Shown piece after piece: positions 15,722-25,919 of a DNA stretch of 64,000 nucleotides. The DNA is taken from the NCBI RefSeq assembly GCF_002995845.1, contig NZ_PVXP01000001.1, positions 62,001-126,000 on the forward strand, given 5' to 3'. The stretch is from Clostridium luticellarii. GTDB lineage: Bacteria; Bacillota; Clostridia; Clostridiales; Clostridiaceae. The notes under the pieces were generated by a model. The model did not search any database, was not told the DNA's origin, and worked only from the letters and a program-made list of their open reading frames with translations. Position numbers and translations under genes: made by a program. How positions within the stretch are numbered: the stretch's first letter is position 1; each line of letters begins with the position of its first letter.

Positions 15722-15795
15722 TGGAGCGGGTGAAGAGAATCGAACTCTCATAACTAGCTTGGAAGGCTAGCACTCTACCATTGAGTTACACCCGC
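15722..15795 (-). tRNA. tRNA-Gly (TCC), copy 2
   Basis: 74 nt with encoded CCA. Anticodon loop CTTCCAA. Confidence 0.95.
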
Positions 15796-15820
15796 ATTAT
15801 GATTATGTCATTTTTATATT

Positions 15821-15895
15821 TGGAGCGGAAGACGGGATTCGAACCCGCGACGTTCACCTTGGCAAGGTGACGCTCTACCACTGAGCCACTCCCGC
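15821..15895 (-). tRNA. tRNA-Gly (GCC)
   Basis: 75 nt with encoded CCA. Anticodon stem TCACC/GGTGA with loop TTGCCAA. Confidence 0.95.
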
Positions 15896-15931
15896 ATAGT
15901 AACAGTAAACTTGACATTTTATTCATGATTT

Positions 15932-16015
15932 TGGTGCAGGTGAAGGGATTTGAACCCCCACGCCGTAGGCGCTAGATCCTAAGTCTAGTGCGTCTGCCAA
16001 TTCCGCCACACCTGC
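15932..16015 (-). tRNA. tRNA-Leu (TAG)
   Basis: 84 nt with encoded CCA and the long variable arm of class II tRNA. Anticodon loop CTTAGGA. Confidence 0.95.
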
Positions 16016-16112
16016 ATATGTAAAACAAATATTACAATTTTGATGTATTACAACTTTAACTTTTATTCTCAATTTAAAAAGAGAATTTTCAACTGTCTAT
16101 CCCAAAATATAT

Positions 16113-16188
16113 TGGTGGCTTACCGGGGAATCGAACCCCGGACAACATGATTAAAAGTCATGTGCTCTACCAACTGAGCTAGTAAACC
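16113..16188 (-). tRNA. tRNA-Lys (TTT)
   Basis: 76 nt with encoded CCA. Anticodon loop CTTTTAA. Acceptor GGTTTAC/GTAAGCC. Confidence 0.95.
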
Positions 16189-16194
16189 ATTAAA

Positions 16195-16269
16195 TGGCTG
16201 GGATGGCAGGATTTGAACCTACGAATGATGGAGTCAAAGTCCATTGCCTTACCACTTGGCTACATCCCA
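16195..16269 (-). tRNA. tRNA-Gln (TTG)
   Basis: 75 nt with encoded CCA. Anticodon loop CTTTGAC. Acceptor TGGGATG/CATCCCA, the weak U1-A72 pair usual for tRNA-Gln. Confidence 0.95.
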
Positions 16270-16273
16270 ACAC

Positions 16274-16350
16274 TGGGGTGAACGATGGGATTCGAACCCA
16301 CGACAACCAGAACCACAATCTGGCGCTCTACCAGCTGAACTACGTCCACC
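16274..16350 (-). tRNA. tRNA-His (GTG)
   Basis: 77 nt with encoded CCA, including the extra 5' G (G-1) opposite C73 that marks tRNA-His. Anticodon loop TTGTGGT. Confidence 0.95.
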
Positions 16351-16356
16351 ATACAT

Positions 16357-16432
16357 TGGTGCGCCATCGGGGACTCGAACCCCGGGCAACCTGATTAAGA
16401 GTCAGATGCTCTACCAACTGAGCTAATGGCGC
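16357..16432 (-). tRNA. tRNA-Lys (CTT), copy 2
   Basis: 76 nt, identical to 15558-15633. It starts the second copy of a Lys-Arg-Gly block. Confidence 0.95.
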
Positions 16433-16439
16433 CTATATG

Positions 16440-16516
16440 TGGTGCGTCTTAAGGGATTCGAACCCCCGGCCCACGGCTTAGAAGGCCGTTGCTCTATCCA
16501 ACTGAGCTAAAGACGC
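16440..16516 (-). tRNA. tRNA-Arg (TCT), copy 2
   Basis: 77 nt, identical to 15641-15717. The spacer to the Lys gene is also identical. Confidence 0.95.
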
Positions 16517-16521
16517 ACGCT

Positions 16522-16595
16522 TGGAGCGGGTGAAGAGAATCGAACTCTCATAACTAGCTTGGAAGGCTAGCACTCTACCATTGAGTTACACCCGC
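16522..16595 (-). tRNA. tRNA-Gly (TCC), copy 3
   Basis: 74 nt, identical to the two other Gly(TCC) genes. Confidence 0.95.
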
Positions 16596-16652
16596 ACAAT
16601 TGTTATCATATAAGTGATTTTACCACTATATAAACTTTTCATCAAATCCAAA

Positions 16653-16728
16653 TGGTCGGGGTGACAGGGATTGAACCTGCGACCTCATGGTCCCAAACCA
16701 CGCGCGCTCCCATCTGCGCCACACCCCG
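16653..16728 (-). tRNA. tRNA-Pro (TGG)
   Basis: 76 nt with encoded CCA. Anticodon loop TTTGGGA. T-loop TTCAATC. First gene of the operon in the direction of transcription. Confidence 0.95.
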
Positions 16729-16787
16729 ACATCAAAATTGATTTCAATTACACTAGAAGCTTTTCCAAACTCTTGACGACATTAATT

Positions 16788-16816
16788 ATTCTACACGATA
16801 TATATGAATTCGTCAA
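16788..16816 (-). promoter_or_regulatory. Promoter of the tRNA operon
   Basis: On the minus strand TTGACG and TAGAAT are separated by exactly 17 bases. The promoter lies about 60 bases before the first tRNA (Pro-TGG). Confidence 0.8.
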
Positions 16817-16844
16817 TACCTAATTTGAGATTTTTTAGTTTTAT

Positions 16845-17315
16845 TTAAACTCCCTTAATCACTGCATTTATAATTTCGCCTTCCAAATTTATCACTGCCA
16901 CACTGTTAAATCCATCTCTTGGTATCGATGGGCTTCCCGGATTGACAAACCATATGCCATTTTCATAAATTATCTTGGATAAATGTGTATGACCGAATAA
17001 AACCACATCAGCATTTTCCTCCATGGCTTTATATTTCAGTCTAGATAGATCGTATTTCACATCGTATCTGTGCCCATGAGTTATAAAGAACTTTTTGCCG
17101 CCTATGTTCTCAATCCTTTCACCAGGAACATCCACAGAAAAATCACAATTTCCCTTTACATTTATAACAGGTCTGGTATAGAATTTTTTAATCTGGGAGA
17201 CATCCTGAACATTATCCCCCAGATGAACGATTATATCCATGTCAGAAAAAATATCTCTGACTCTATGGACAAATTTCTTATCCCTATGCGTATCACTTAT
17301 TACACCTATTTGCAA
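16845..17315 (-). CDS. YfcE/MJ0936-type metallophosphoesterase
   Basis: 156 residues. All metal-binding motifs of the calcineurin-like phosphoesterase family are visible: ISDTHRD (N-terminus), HLGDNVQD, KGNCDF, ITHGHRYD and FGHTHLS. Proteins of this type hydrolyse phosphodiesters in vitro with Mn2+; the natural substrate is uncertain. It is the last gene of an rph-rdgB-phosphoesterase set on the minus strand, with 14 bases between it and rdgB. The same clustering occurs in other clostridia, as far as I know. The length is normal for the family and AAAGGAGAT precedes the ATG. Confidence 0.9.
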   Translation of the reverse strand: MQIGVISDTHRDKKFVHRVRDIFSDMDIIVHLGDNVQDVSQIKKFYTRPVINVKGNCDFSVDVPGERIENIGGKKFFITHGHRYDVKYDLSRLKYKAMEENADVVLFGHTHLSKIIYENGIWFVNPGSPSIPRDGFNSVAVINLEGEIINAVIKGV

Positions 17316-17329
17316 AATGCATATCTCCT

Positions 17330-17929
17330 TTAAATATATTTTCCAATTTCCTCTTTCAATCTTTTAAGTGCTTTTGCTCTATGGCTTATAGAATTTTTCA
17401 ACTCAGCAGACATCTCTCCAAAAGTCATATTGTATTCTGGTACATAAAACAGAGGATCATAACCAAATTTATTGTTTCCACGTTCCTCCTCGCATATTAT
17501 CCCCTCTACTTCTCCCTGAACCTGAAGTATCTTGTCGTATTTCGCCGCCAATACCATGGTACATATAAATTTTGCCCTCCTGCTCTCCCTGTCCTTATCC
17601 TTTAAAAGGTTTAAAAGTTTTTTGTTGTTCTTCTCATCATTTCCATGTTCACCTGCAAATCTTGCAGAATGTACCCCCGGCTCTCCATTTAATCCTTTGA
17701 CCATAAGCCCCGAATCATCCGCCAGCACCATAAATTTATGTTCAAGTATGTCATATACGGTTTTGGCTTTCTTATAGGCATTCTCTAAAAATGTAGCTCC
17801 ATCCTCTTCAATATCCAGGTCAACTCCAGCTTCTTTCATGGACAAGATATCCACAGGATACTCACAAAGTATCTGCTTAATTTCTCTTATTTTATTGTAA
17901 TTATTGCTGGCAACTATCAATTTCCCCAT
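17330..17929 (-). CDS. rdgB: XTP/dITP pyrophosphatase (RdgB/HAM1 family)
   Basis: 199 residues. It hydrolyses dITP, XTP and other non-canonical purine nucleotides to monophosphates and keeps them out of DNA and RNA. The start LIVASNNYNKIREI is the family's substrate loop. The signature blocks LADDSGLMV, GVHSARFAG, NKFGYDPLFY and ISHRAKALKRL are all present. The ATG overlaps the rph stop codon by one base (TAATG), so translation is probably coupled. It is cytoplasmic and of normal length. Confidence 0.95.
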   Translation of the reverse strand: MGKLIVASNNYNKIREIKQILCEYPVDILSMKEAGVDLDIEEDGATFLENAYKKAKTVYDILEHKFMVLADDSGLMVKGLNGEPGVHSARFAGEHGNDEKNNKKLLNLLKDKDRESRRAKFICTMVLAAKYDKILQVQGEVEGIICEEERGNNKFGYDPLFYVPEYNMTFGEMSAELKNSISHRAKALKRLKEEIGKYI

Positions 17930-18675
17930 TATTCACCACCGGTTCCTATCCATAGAGAGTCCATTTTCAAACTGTTTTTTTGAGCATTTATCATATTTTT
18001 TATACCCTTTTCCGCCAATCCCATGAGTTCTTTCAAATCTTCCTTGGTAAAGGGACTTTGTTCCCCTGTACCCTGTATTTCCACAATTTCATCCGAATCC
18101 GTCATCACTACATTCATATCCACCTTAGCTCTTGAATCCTCCAGATAACATAAGTCCAGCATTCTTATATCATTTACTATTCCCACACTTATAGCACTTA
18201 CAAAATCCCTTATTGGATAAATTTTAAAAGGTGATCTCTTATGAAGTACATTTACAGCATCCACCAGTGATACAAATGCTCCAGATATGGAAGCTGTTCT
18301 GGTACCACCATCTGCCTGAATCACATCACAATCAACCCATATAGTTTTTTCTCCTATGGCTTTAAGATCCACTACAGATCTAAGCGCCCTGCCGATAAGT
18401 CTCTGTATTTCCATAGTTCTTCCGTCAACTTTTCCTCTTGTTATATCTCTTATTTTTCTAACCTGAGTAGCCCTGGGAAGCATATTATACTCGCAGGTAA
18501 TCCATCCCTCCCCTTTTCCCTTTAAAAAAGGCGGCACTTTATCCTCTATAGATGCAGTGCATATTACCCTTGTGTCTCCAGTCTCTATAAGCACAGATCC
18601 TTCTGCGTATTTCGTATAATTCCTTGTTATTTTTATAGGCCTAATCTGGTCATATTTTCTACCATCAATTCGCAT
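17929..18675 (-). CDS. rph: Ribonuclease PH
   Basis: 248 residues. A phosphorolytic 3'-5' exoribonuclease that trims tRNA 3' ends. Typical blocks are [15 protein letters not shown] at the start, [53 protein letters not shown] and [19 protein letters not shown]. It is full length. It heads a three-gene unit with rdgB and the phosphoesterase, 51 bases downstream of the AIR-synthase-like gene. GGAGGT precedes the ATG. Confidence 0.96.
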   Translation of the reverse strand: MRIDGRKYDQIRPIKITRNYTKYAEGSVLIETGDTRVICTASIEDKVPPFLKGKGEGWITCEYNMLPRATQVRKIRDITRGKVDGRTMEIQRLIGRALRSVVDLKAIGEKTIWVDCDVIQADGGTRTASISGAFVSLVDAVNVLHKRSPFKIYPIRDFVSAISVGIVNDIRMLDLCYLEDSRAKVDMNVVMTDSDEIVEIQGTGEQSPFTKEDLKELMGLAEKGIKNMINAQKNSLKMDSLWIGTGGE

Positions 18676-18726
18676 GTTCTACCTCCAAAACCAAAACTAT
18701 ATTTCACTAAATCAATTATACCTCAA

Positions 18727-19716
18727 TTATCTTAATTTTTCCTCCAATATAAATAATTCATCACTTTTAGGAGGCATCACCTTTTCCTCTTTCCCATCGG
18801 ATACCAGTATATATTGTCCCTTGGTCACCTTGCCTATTACACTGGCCTTAATGCCGTTTTGTTCCAGCATATCAACCAATCTGTCTCCATTTTCTGTAGT
18901 AATAAGCATGCTTCCGGAGGAAATAAATCTCAGTGGATCTATAGAATATTTTCTACATATTTTCCATGTTATGTTAGTTAAAGGTATCTTATCTTCGTAT
19001 ACTCTAAATCCCACTTTACTGGCTTTCGCGACTTCCCAAAGTGCTCCCAGAAGACCACCTTCAGTTATATCATGCATGGCATTGACACCAAATTTCCCGG
19101 ACAATACTCCTTCTCTGACTACACTTATATACTTTATATAATCTTTTGCTTCATTTATTTCTTTCGGTGTAAGTATATCCTTAAGTTTTTCCTCAAAATC
19201 ATTGACTGCAATGCTGGTTCCTTCCAGGCACAGATATTTTGTCACTACTATGTCATCATTCTCTTTTGCTCCTGAAGTAGACACAGCTTTATTCCTATCC
19301 CCTTTTCCTATGGCAGTACAGGAAATAACCATTTTATTTACAGCCTTAGTCACCTCTGTATGCCCGCCAAGTATTTCTATATTGAGTTTTCCTGCCTCTT
19401 CACTTATTTCTTCCATAATTTTATTTATATCCTCCAGGCAGGAATTTTCAGGTGCCAGAATAGTAACTAAAATTCCCACAGGTTCAACACCACAGGATGC
19501 TATATCATTGCAATTTATATGTACCGCAAGTTTTCCACTGTTCAAATTCGCCCCGGTAATTGGATCTGTAGACACAATACATTCCTTATCTCCAAAATTT
19601 ATTACACTGCAGTCCTCTCCTATTCCGCTTCTTATCCTAACATCGCTCCTCTTTACCACCCTGCTTTTATCTATTATGGCTTTTAAATCGTTCCAATCCA
19701 GTTTTCCTATTTTCAT
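18727..19716 (-). CDS. AIR synthase (PurM/HypE)-related protein
   Basis: 329 residues with the two-domain PurM/HypE fold. An N-terminal glycine-rich metal/nucleotide region (RSGIGEDCSVINFG, STDPITGA) precedes the conserved helix AVHINCNDIASCGVEPVG. GGHTEVTKAVN and a C-terminal domain starting near residue 175 (MHDITEGGLLGALWEVA) follow. It is not PurM itself and lacks the HypE C-terminal cysteine. Family proteins of this class bind ATP, but their reaction is unknown to me. It may share a transcript with rph, 51 bases downstream. Confidence 0.82.
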   Translation of the reverse strand: MKIGKLDWNDLKAIIDKSRVVKRSDVRIRSGIGEDCSVINFGDKECIVSTDPITGANLNSGKLAVHINCNDIASCGVEPVGILVTILAPENSCLEDINKIMEEISEEAGKLNIEILGGHTEVTKAVNKMVISCTAIGKGDRNKAVSTSGAKENDDIVVTKYLCLEGTSIAVNDFEEKLKDILTPKEINEAKDYIKYISVVREGVLSGKFGVNAMHDITEGGLLGALWEVAKASKVGFRVYEDKIPLTNITWKICRKYSIDPLRFISSGSMLITTENGDRLVDMLEQNGIKASVIGKVTKGQYILVSDGKEEKVMPPKSDELFILEEKLR

Positions 19717-19792
19717 AAAGTTTCTTCCTTTCTAAAATAAATAATCACAATTTTGAACCCTATTTCATATTATTTATATAGGGATTAATTTA

Positions 19793-21211
19793 ATGGTAGG
19801 TGTAAATATTTTGAAATATATAGGACCTTTCTTAAAAATCAATAAAATAAAACCCACTAACGTTAAACAACAGCTGTTTTATTTCTCCAAAGAATCTTTA
19901 AAAGATATTGTACTACACTCAAAATGTGGTATTCCCACTTCAGTAGAGGGAATCATGCCCAAAAATACATCTAATTTTGATATTAACACATTTAAAAACC
20001 TTTCTCCACTCTTATGTATTTATAAAAAGGCTAATCCTATTCTCATAAATATGGATAACAGATTGTGCTGGAATGAAGATAAATTTAAAAAAGAAATAAA
20101 CATAGACAGCAATGCCTTTATGACCTTGTCTCTGATGGAGCTTTCAGATTACTATAATTCCTTCAAAAACATAGACAAAAATAAATACAATTTGGGAAAA
20201 CTTTATTCATTTCTGTGTAAAAAACAACTTGAATTTTACGCAGGTTATTTCAGAAACAGTGAAGGCGTATTTATCGATAAAAAATGCGAAAGCGGATCAA
20301 AATCAGCAGAGATTAGATTTATAGACAAATATAAAAAATTTAAATTTTCATCTCAAGCTCTATTGATGGCTGCATATTATAAATGCAGTACTTTAATGGA
20401 AGATGATGAAAAAGAAGATTTTAAAAACTTTTCATTTGATATACTAAATGTACTTATTGACTCAAAAGATAAGCTGTATGAAATGTCTTTTGAAGAACTC
20501 ACAAAATTTTGCTTTTCTCTAAATATATTTTATGGTTACTCTAAAGACGACAAATGCAAAGATCTGTTAGTTGATATATCGGAACTCCTTTTTGAAAAAT
20601 TTTATCAGGTAAATTCCCTAACCAATACGTCAAGAGAAACGGACGTGGAAAATGATTCACTGAATTATATAAATTTTACCATGATACACAAATATACAAA
20701 CTTTATTAAATATAAAGATAACGCAAATTTTATATTTGAAAGGCTTTTAAAACTTTATGATTCAGAAAAGGGACTTTTTATAAAAAATACCTCTAAAAAA
20801 GATATTGAATTCACATGTCTGGAAGTTATGTTATATCTTACAGCTTTTCTGACAAATGTAGATATATATAAAAACAGAGACAAAAATAGCTTAATAGTAT
20901 TGGACGTATTCAAACGCCAGCTTGTGGATTCAGGCCTGATATTAAGCTGGCCCGGAGCACCTGATTTAAATGATGCAGAACGCTATAGGAACTTTTCTCT
21001 TAAATCAGAAGATTTAATGGAGGAACAGAATTTCAGAATATCTTCCATTCCTTCACCTGAGGCTTGTGAAATAGCACCCATTTTCTGTAAATATGTAACT
21101 TACAGTATGAAAAAGAAAAAATTTAAATCCGTAAAAGCTTCTTTTGACACATATAAAAATATGTTTATATTTTTCATTACACTACATTTTTTAAAACCGG
21201 AAACTCTATAA
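19793..21211 (+). CDS. Conserved-looking clostridial protein of unknown function
   Basis: 472 residues with no membrane segment, signal peptide or known motif. It is lysine- and aromatic-rich and appears largely alpha-helical. Regularly spaced hydrophobic helices, such as FSSQALLMAAYYKCSTLMED and ELTKFCFSLNIFYGYSKDD, suggest a helical repeat or toroid fold. Two short helical blocks start DSEKGLFIKN and EFYAGYFRNSEGVF; the recurrence of an aromatic plus G-x-F/V pattern there hints at tandem units. The start has only a weak ribosome site (AGGG). It is divergent from the AIR-synthase-like gene. Confidence 0.6.
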   Translation: MVGVNILKYIGPFLKINKIKPTNVKQQLFYFSKESLKDIVLHSKCGIPTSVEGIMPKNTSNFDINTFKNLSPLLCIYKKANPILINMDNRLCWNEDKFKKEINIDSNAFMTLSLMELSDYYNSFKNIDKNKYNLGKLYSFLCKKQLEFYAGYFRNSEGVFIDKKCESGSKSAEIRFIDKYKKFKFSSQALLMAAYYKCSTLMEDDEKEDFKNFSFDILNVLIDSKDKLYEMSFEELTKFCFSLNIFYGYSKDDKCKDLLVDISELLFEKFYQVNSLTNTSRETDVENDSLNYINFTMIHKYTNFIKYKDNANFIFERLLKLYDSEKGLFIKNTSKKDIEFTCLEVMLYLTAFLTNVDIYKNRDKNSLIVLDVFKRQLVDSGLILSWPGAPDLNDAERYRNFSLKSEDLMEEQNFRISSIPSPEACEIAPIFCKYVTYSMKKKKFKSVKASFDTYKNMFIFFITLHFLKPETL

Positions 21212-21325
21212 TATTCCAAGGATAAATTTTTTATCTTTAGGATATAATAATATCACTCCAGTACAAGCATTTTGTATTTTTAATTTAAATTTCAACCTGA
21301 TTCTTTATAAGGAAGGTGATAGACA

Positions 21326-21484
21326 ATGATGGATATTAACTGTTCTGAAAAATGTATACATGAAAAAGACGGAAAATGTACTCTAAATTGTATCACTACC
21401 ATTACAAACCTTTCATCCCCCAAGTCAGGTTGTATGTACTTTTCCCCAAAGAATCAGATAAAGGACAAAGATCTTTTCCCTTAA
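21326..21484 (+). CDS. Small cysteine-containing protein
   Basis: A 52-residue gene too short for routine gene calls. It starts MMDINCSEKCIHEKDGKC and ends with SGCMYFSPKNQIKDKD. It has five cysteines in a C-x3-C...C-x3-C...C arrangement, which suggests a metal site. GGAAGGTGAT precedes the ATG, and a strong terminator follows within 15 bases. Similar tiny proteins are common in clostridia, but I know no function. Confidence 0.65.
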   Translation: MMDINCSEKCIHEKDGKCTLNCITTITNLSSPKSGCMYFSPKNQIKDKDLFP

Positions 21485-21498
21485 AGACCATAAATATG

Positions 21499-21527
21499 AA
21501 AGGTTCCATAATTCATGGAACCTTTTA
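21499..21527 (+). terminator. Bidirectional terminator
   Basis: AAAGGTTCCAT and ATGGAACCTTT pair perfectly, followed by TATATTT. It lies between the convergent small-Cys gene and the substrate-binding protein gene and can serve both. Confidence 0.8.
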
Positions 21528-21551
21528 TATTTAATACTCAATAAGCTTAAA

Positions 21552-23162
21552 CTAATGGGCAAAATAAACTCTGTCAAGTTTTACATTTCCCATTTTATTG
21601 GCATAAACACCTTTTACATAAATTTTTGAAATAATAACTGTATCATTAAAGTACAGAGGCACTGCCGGCATATCTTGAGCTAAAGTATTTTCTATATCCC
21701 TTACTATCTCTATCTTTTGATTTCCATCCTCTTCAAATTCCGCCTGCATTAATTTGTTGTCTATCTGCAAATTTTTATATCCATATAAATCATAGGAAGA
21801 AGAAGATTTCCACATATTTAAAAATGCCAGAGGATAATCATAATCTCCTCTATAATCTACCTCCGCCATATCATAGCTTCCCTTTTTCAGTTGTTCTTTA
21901 AATTTAGACAACTCATATCCACGACAGTTTACAATTATTCCAGATTTATTTTTAATGTGCTGTGCTATATTCTCACATACCTTTTTATTTTCTACACTAT
22001 CCACATATATCAAAGTTAGAGATTCATCTTTACTATAATTCAAACTTTTAATCATATCTGAAGCATTTTCCGATTGAGATGCACTTTGAAAAAATTCTCT
22101 ATTTATAAATTTGCCATTTAATCCGTCGCTTACATAATCAGGTATATATGAATTAGCTGATTGAGCAGTACCTATCAGTATATTTTCCACTATCTCTTTT
22201 CTATCCACAACCATGGACACAAAATTTCTAAACTGAACATTACTTACAATATTTTGTTTTTTCATATTGAAAGCTATTGCCTTTCCCTCTAATTTAGGTA
22301 CAGTTATATAATTCACTTTATTTTTTATATTTTTGATTTCTCCTAAAGGCGGATCCACAAATATATTTACTCTGTCATCCTGAAAAGCTGCCAGCGCACT
22401 TTCATTAGTCTTTAAGCCGCTGAGTATTATACTGCTGCTTTTAACTTGAGACTTATTCCAGTAATCAGAATTTTTCTTCAAGGTAATATCACCATTTTGA
22501 GATATATTGTCTATGACAAAACTTCCCGAATACAATATGGACTTATATTCCTTTTTCCAATCCACAAGTTTATAATCAATATTTCTAAGGGAGTATATAG
22601 GCTGTGCAAGTATATTCAAGAAACAGCCAGAAGGATAATTTAATCTTATACGCAGGGTTTTACTATCCAATGCATTTATGGCAACATCTTTAAAATCACT
22701 TTTCCCCTGTCTGTATTTTTCTACTCCAAATATGCAATTCAACTGTGCTGCATATATATTGTCCATATCCTTGTTCAATATATCAGAAAAAAAACTCACA
22801 AAATCATATGCAGTGATACTGGAACCATTACTCCATCTTGCATTTTCCCTTATTTTAAAGGTATAACAAGTTTTGCCTTCATCTACACTCCAACTTTCTG
22901 CCAGTCCGGGGATTATATTTCCATTTTCATCACTGCTTACCAACCCTTCAAAAGTATTGGCAAGTATATCTTTTTGTCTTACATTATCAGAATCAAGCAT
23001 TAGCAAACTTTTAGGAGATTCACCCAAATTATACACCAAACTGTTCTTGTGCTCATTGTTTCCGGTTTCCTCAACTTTTTTCTCCAGTGAGCCCCCTATG
23101 AGAGTTATTGAGACAATTGAAATCATCAGCATGATGGATATTATGCAAATAAGTTTTTTCAT
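21552..23162 (-). CDS. Solute-binding protein, family 5 (oligopeptide-type)
   Basis: 536 residues of the OppA/DppA-like extracellular binding protein family. The family core is seen as GLAESWSVDEGKTCYTFKIR, then ARWSNGSSITAYDFVSFF, and later YKNLQIDNKLMQAEFEED. The N-terminus has a hydrophobic segment (about 4-24) but no lipobox cysteine. It is therefore either secreted or anchored by the uncleaved helix, unlike most Gram-positive binding proteins. No permease or ATPase gene is adjacent, so the transporter partner is unknown. An alternative role is signal sensing. Confidence 0.82.
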   Translation of the reverse strand: MKKLICIISIMLMISIVSITLIGGSLEKKVEETGNNEHKNSLVYNLGESPKSLLMLDSDNVRQKDILANTFEGLVSSDENGNIIPGLAESWSVDEGKTCYTFKIRENARWSNGSSITAYDFVSFFSDILNKDMDNIYAAQLNCIFGVEKYRQGKSDFKDVAINALDSKTLRIRLNYPSGCFLNILAQPIYSLRNIDYKLVDWKKEYKSILYSGSFVIDNISQNGDITLKKNSDYWNKSQVKSSSIILSGLKTNESALAAFQDDRVNIFVDPPLGEIKNIKNKVNYITVPKLEGKAIAFNMKKQNIVSNVQFRNFVSMVVDRKEIVENILIGTAQSANSYIPDYVSDGLNGKFINREFFQSASQSENASDMIKSLNYSKDESLTLIYVDSVENKKVCENIAQHIKNKSGIIVNCRGYELSKFKEQLKKGSYDMAEVDYRGDYDYPLAFLNMWKSSSSYDLYGYKNLQIDNKLMQAEFEEDGNQKIEIVRDIENTLAQDMPAVPLYFNDTVIISKIYVKGVYANKMGNVKLDRVYFAH

Positions 23163-23338
23163 ACATATCTCCTTATTTTTATAATAATGGAATACAGTTT
23201 AAATTATTGTCAGTTATTATAAAAATAATCAAATTATATTATAATATTTTTAATATGGATTTTTTATGATATAATGTTCACGTATATTTCAATCACTTTT
23301 ATATTCTTGAAATTTCAATTATATGGAGGAGTGTGAAA

Positions 23339-23512
23339 ATGTTACTTGTAATAGAAATTTTAGGTGTGCTGACCATGTGTACTATAATGTTTGTTCTAAT
23401 CTGGGGATTTATAATTTTCAAACAGACCTTGTCACAGATAAAATATAAAAACTACCTGCTGGAAAAGTTAACTCAGTATGTACATATCATTACAAAAAAC
23501 AAGACAATCTAA
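23339..23512 (+). CDS. Small single-helix membrane protein
   Basis: 57 residues, short and easily missed. A strong ribosome site GGAGGAG lies before the ATG. One membrane helix (about 3-27, ILGVLTMCTIMFVLIWGFIIF) is followed by a basic tail (KQTLSQIKYKNYLLEK). A terminator hairpin begins inside the last codons. No family is recognised. Confidence 0.6.
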   Translation: MLLVIEILGVLTMCTIMFVLIWGFIIFKQTLSQIKYKNYLLEKLTQYVHIITKNKTI

Positions 23513-23530
23513 TAGATTGTCTCTTTTATA
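23502..23530 (+). terminator. Terminator overlapping a stop codon
   Basis: AGACAATCT and AGATTGTCT pair across AAT, followed by CTTTTATAT. It overlaps the end of the 57-residue membrane protein gene. Confidence 0.7.
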
Positions 23531-23531
23531 T

Positions 23532-23801
23532 CTAAAAAACTTTCATATGCATAAAAAACATAGTTGCACAAGCTATTGCTGCACAAGTTATAGGATACAC
23601 TATATTTTTAAAATTGGATCTAAAAACCATCATATTTATGGTCCATATTATCATAGTGCAAAATATGCTCCATTGCAATGTATAGTAATCATTAAAATAC
23701 TTTACATATGTAAAATGATATGTAGTAAGAAGAGTTAATATCAATGCAATAATGGTGAATATAACACCCAACCATCCTAATAAACTTATTGTCTTTTTCA
23801 T
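23532..23801 (-). CDS. Small three-helix membrane protein
   Basis: 89 residues, almost entirely membrane: helices at about 6-26, 36-54 and 63-85. No motif is recognised. The true start is the ATG at 23801, since an in-frame GTG at 23813 is part of the ribosome site TGGAGGAG. It is downstream of ligA on the same strand by about 90 bases upstream-to-downstream order and convergent with the 57-residue gene. Confidence 0.6.
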   Translation of the reverse strand: MKKTISLLGWLGVIFTIIALILTLLTTYHFTYVKYFNDYYTLQWSIFCTMIIWTINMMVFRSNFKNIVYPITCAAIACATMFFMHMKVF

Positions 23802-23891
23802 TTTCTCCTCCACAGGTTTTTACCTAAAGTTCCTTATATCATAAATTAAAACTATTTTTATGATAACTCTGTTTAGCTGCTTTGTAAATAT

Positions 23892-25895
<2,004 letters not shown>

Positions 25896-25919
25896 TCATA
25901 AGTAAATTGGACATGAATT

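Noticed and set aside
16194-16426. Plus-strand frames reading through the tRNA cluster (for example MAGMAGFEPTNDGVK)
   Set aside because: They are antisense translations of tRNA genes, a common artefact; the tRNAs fold and carry CCA ends.
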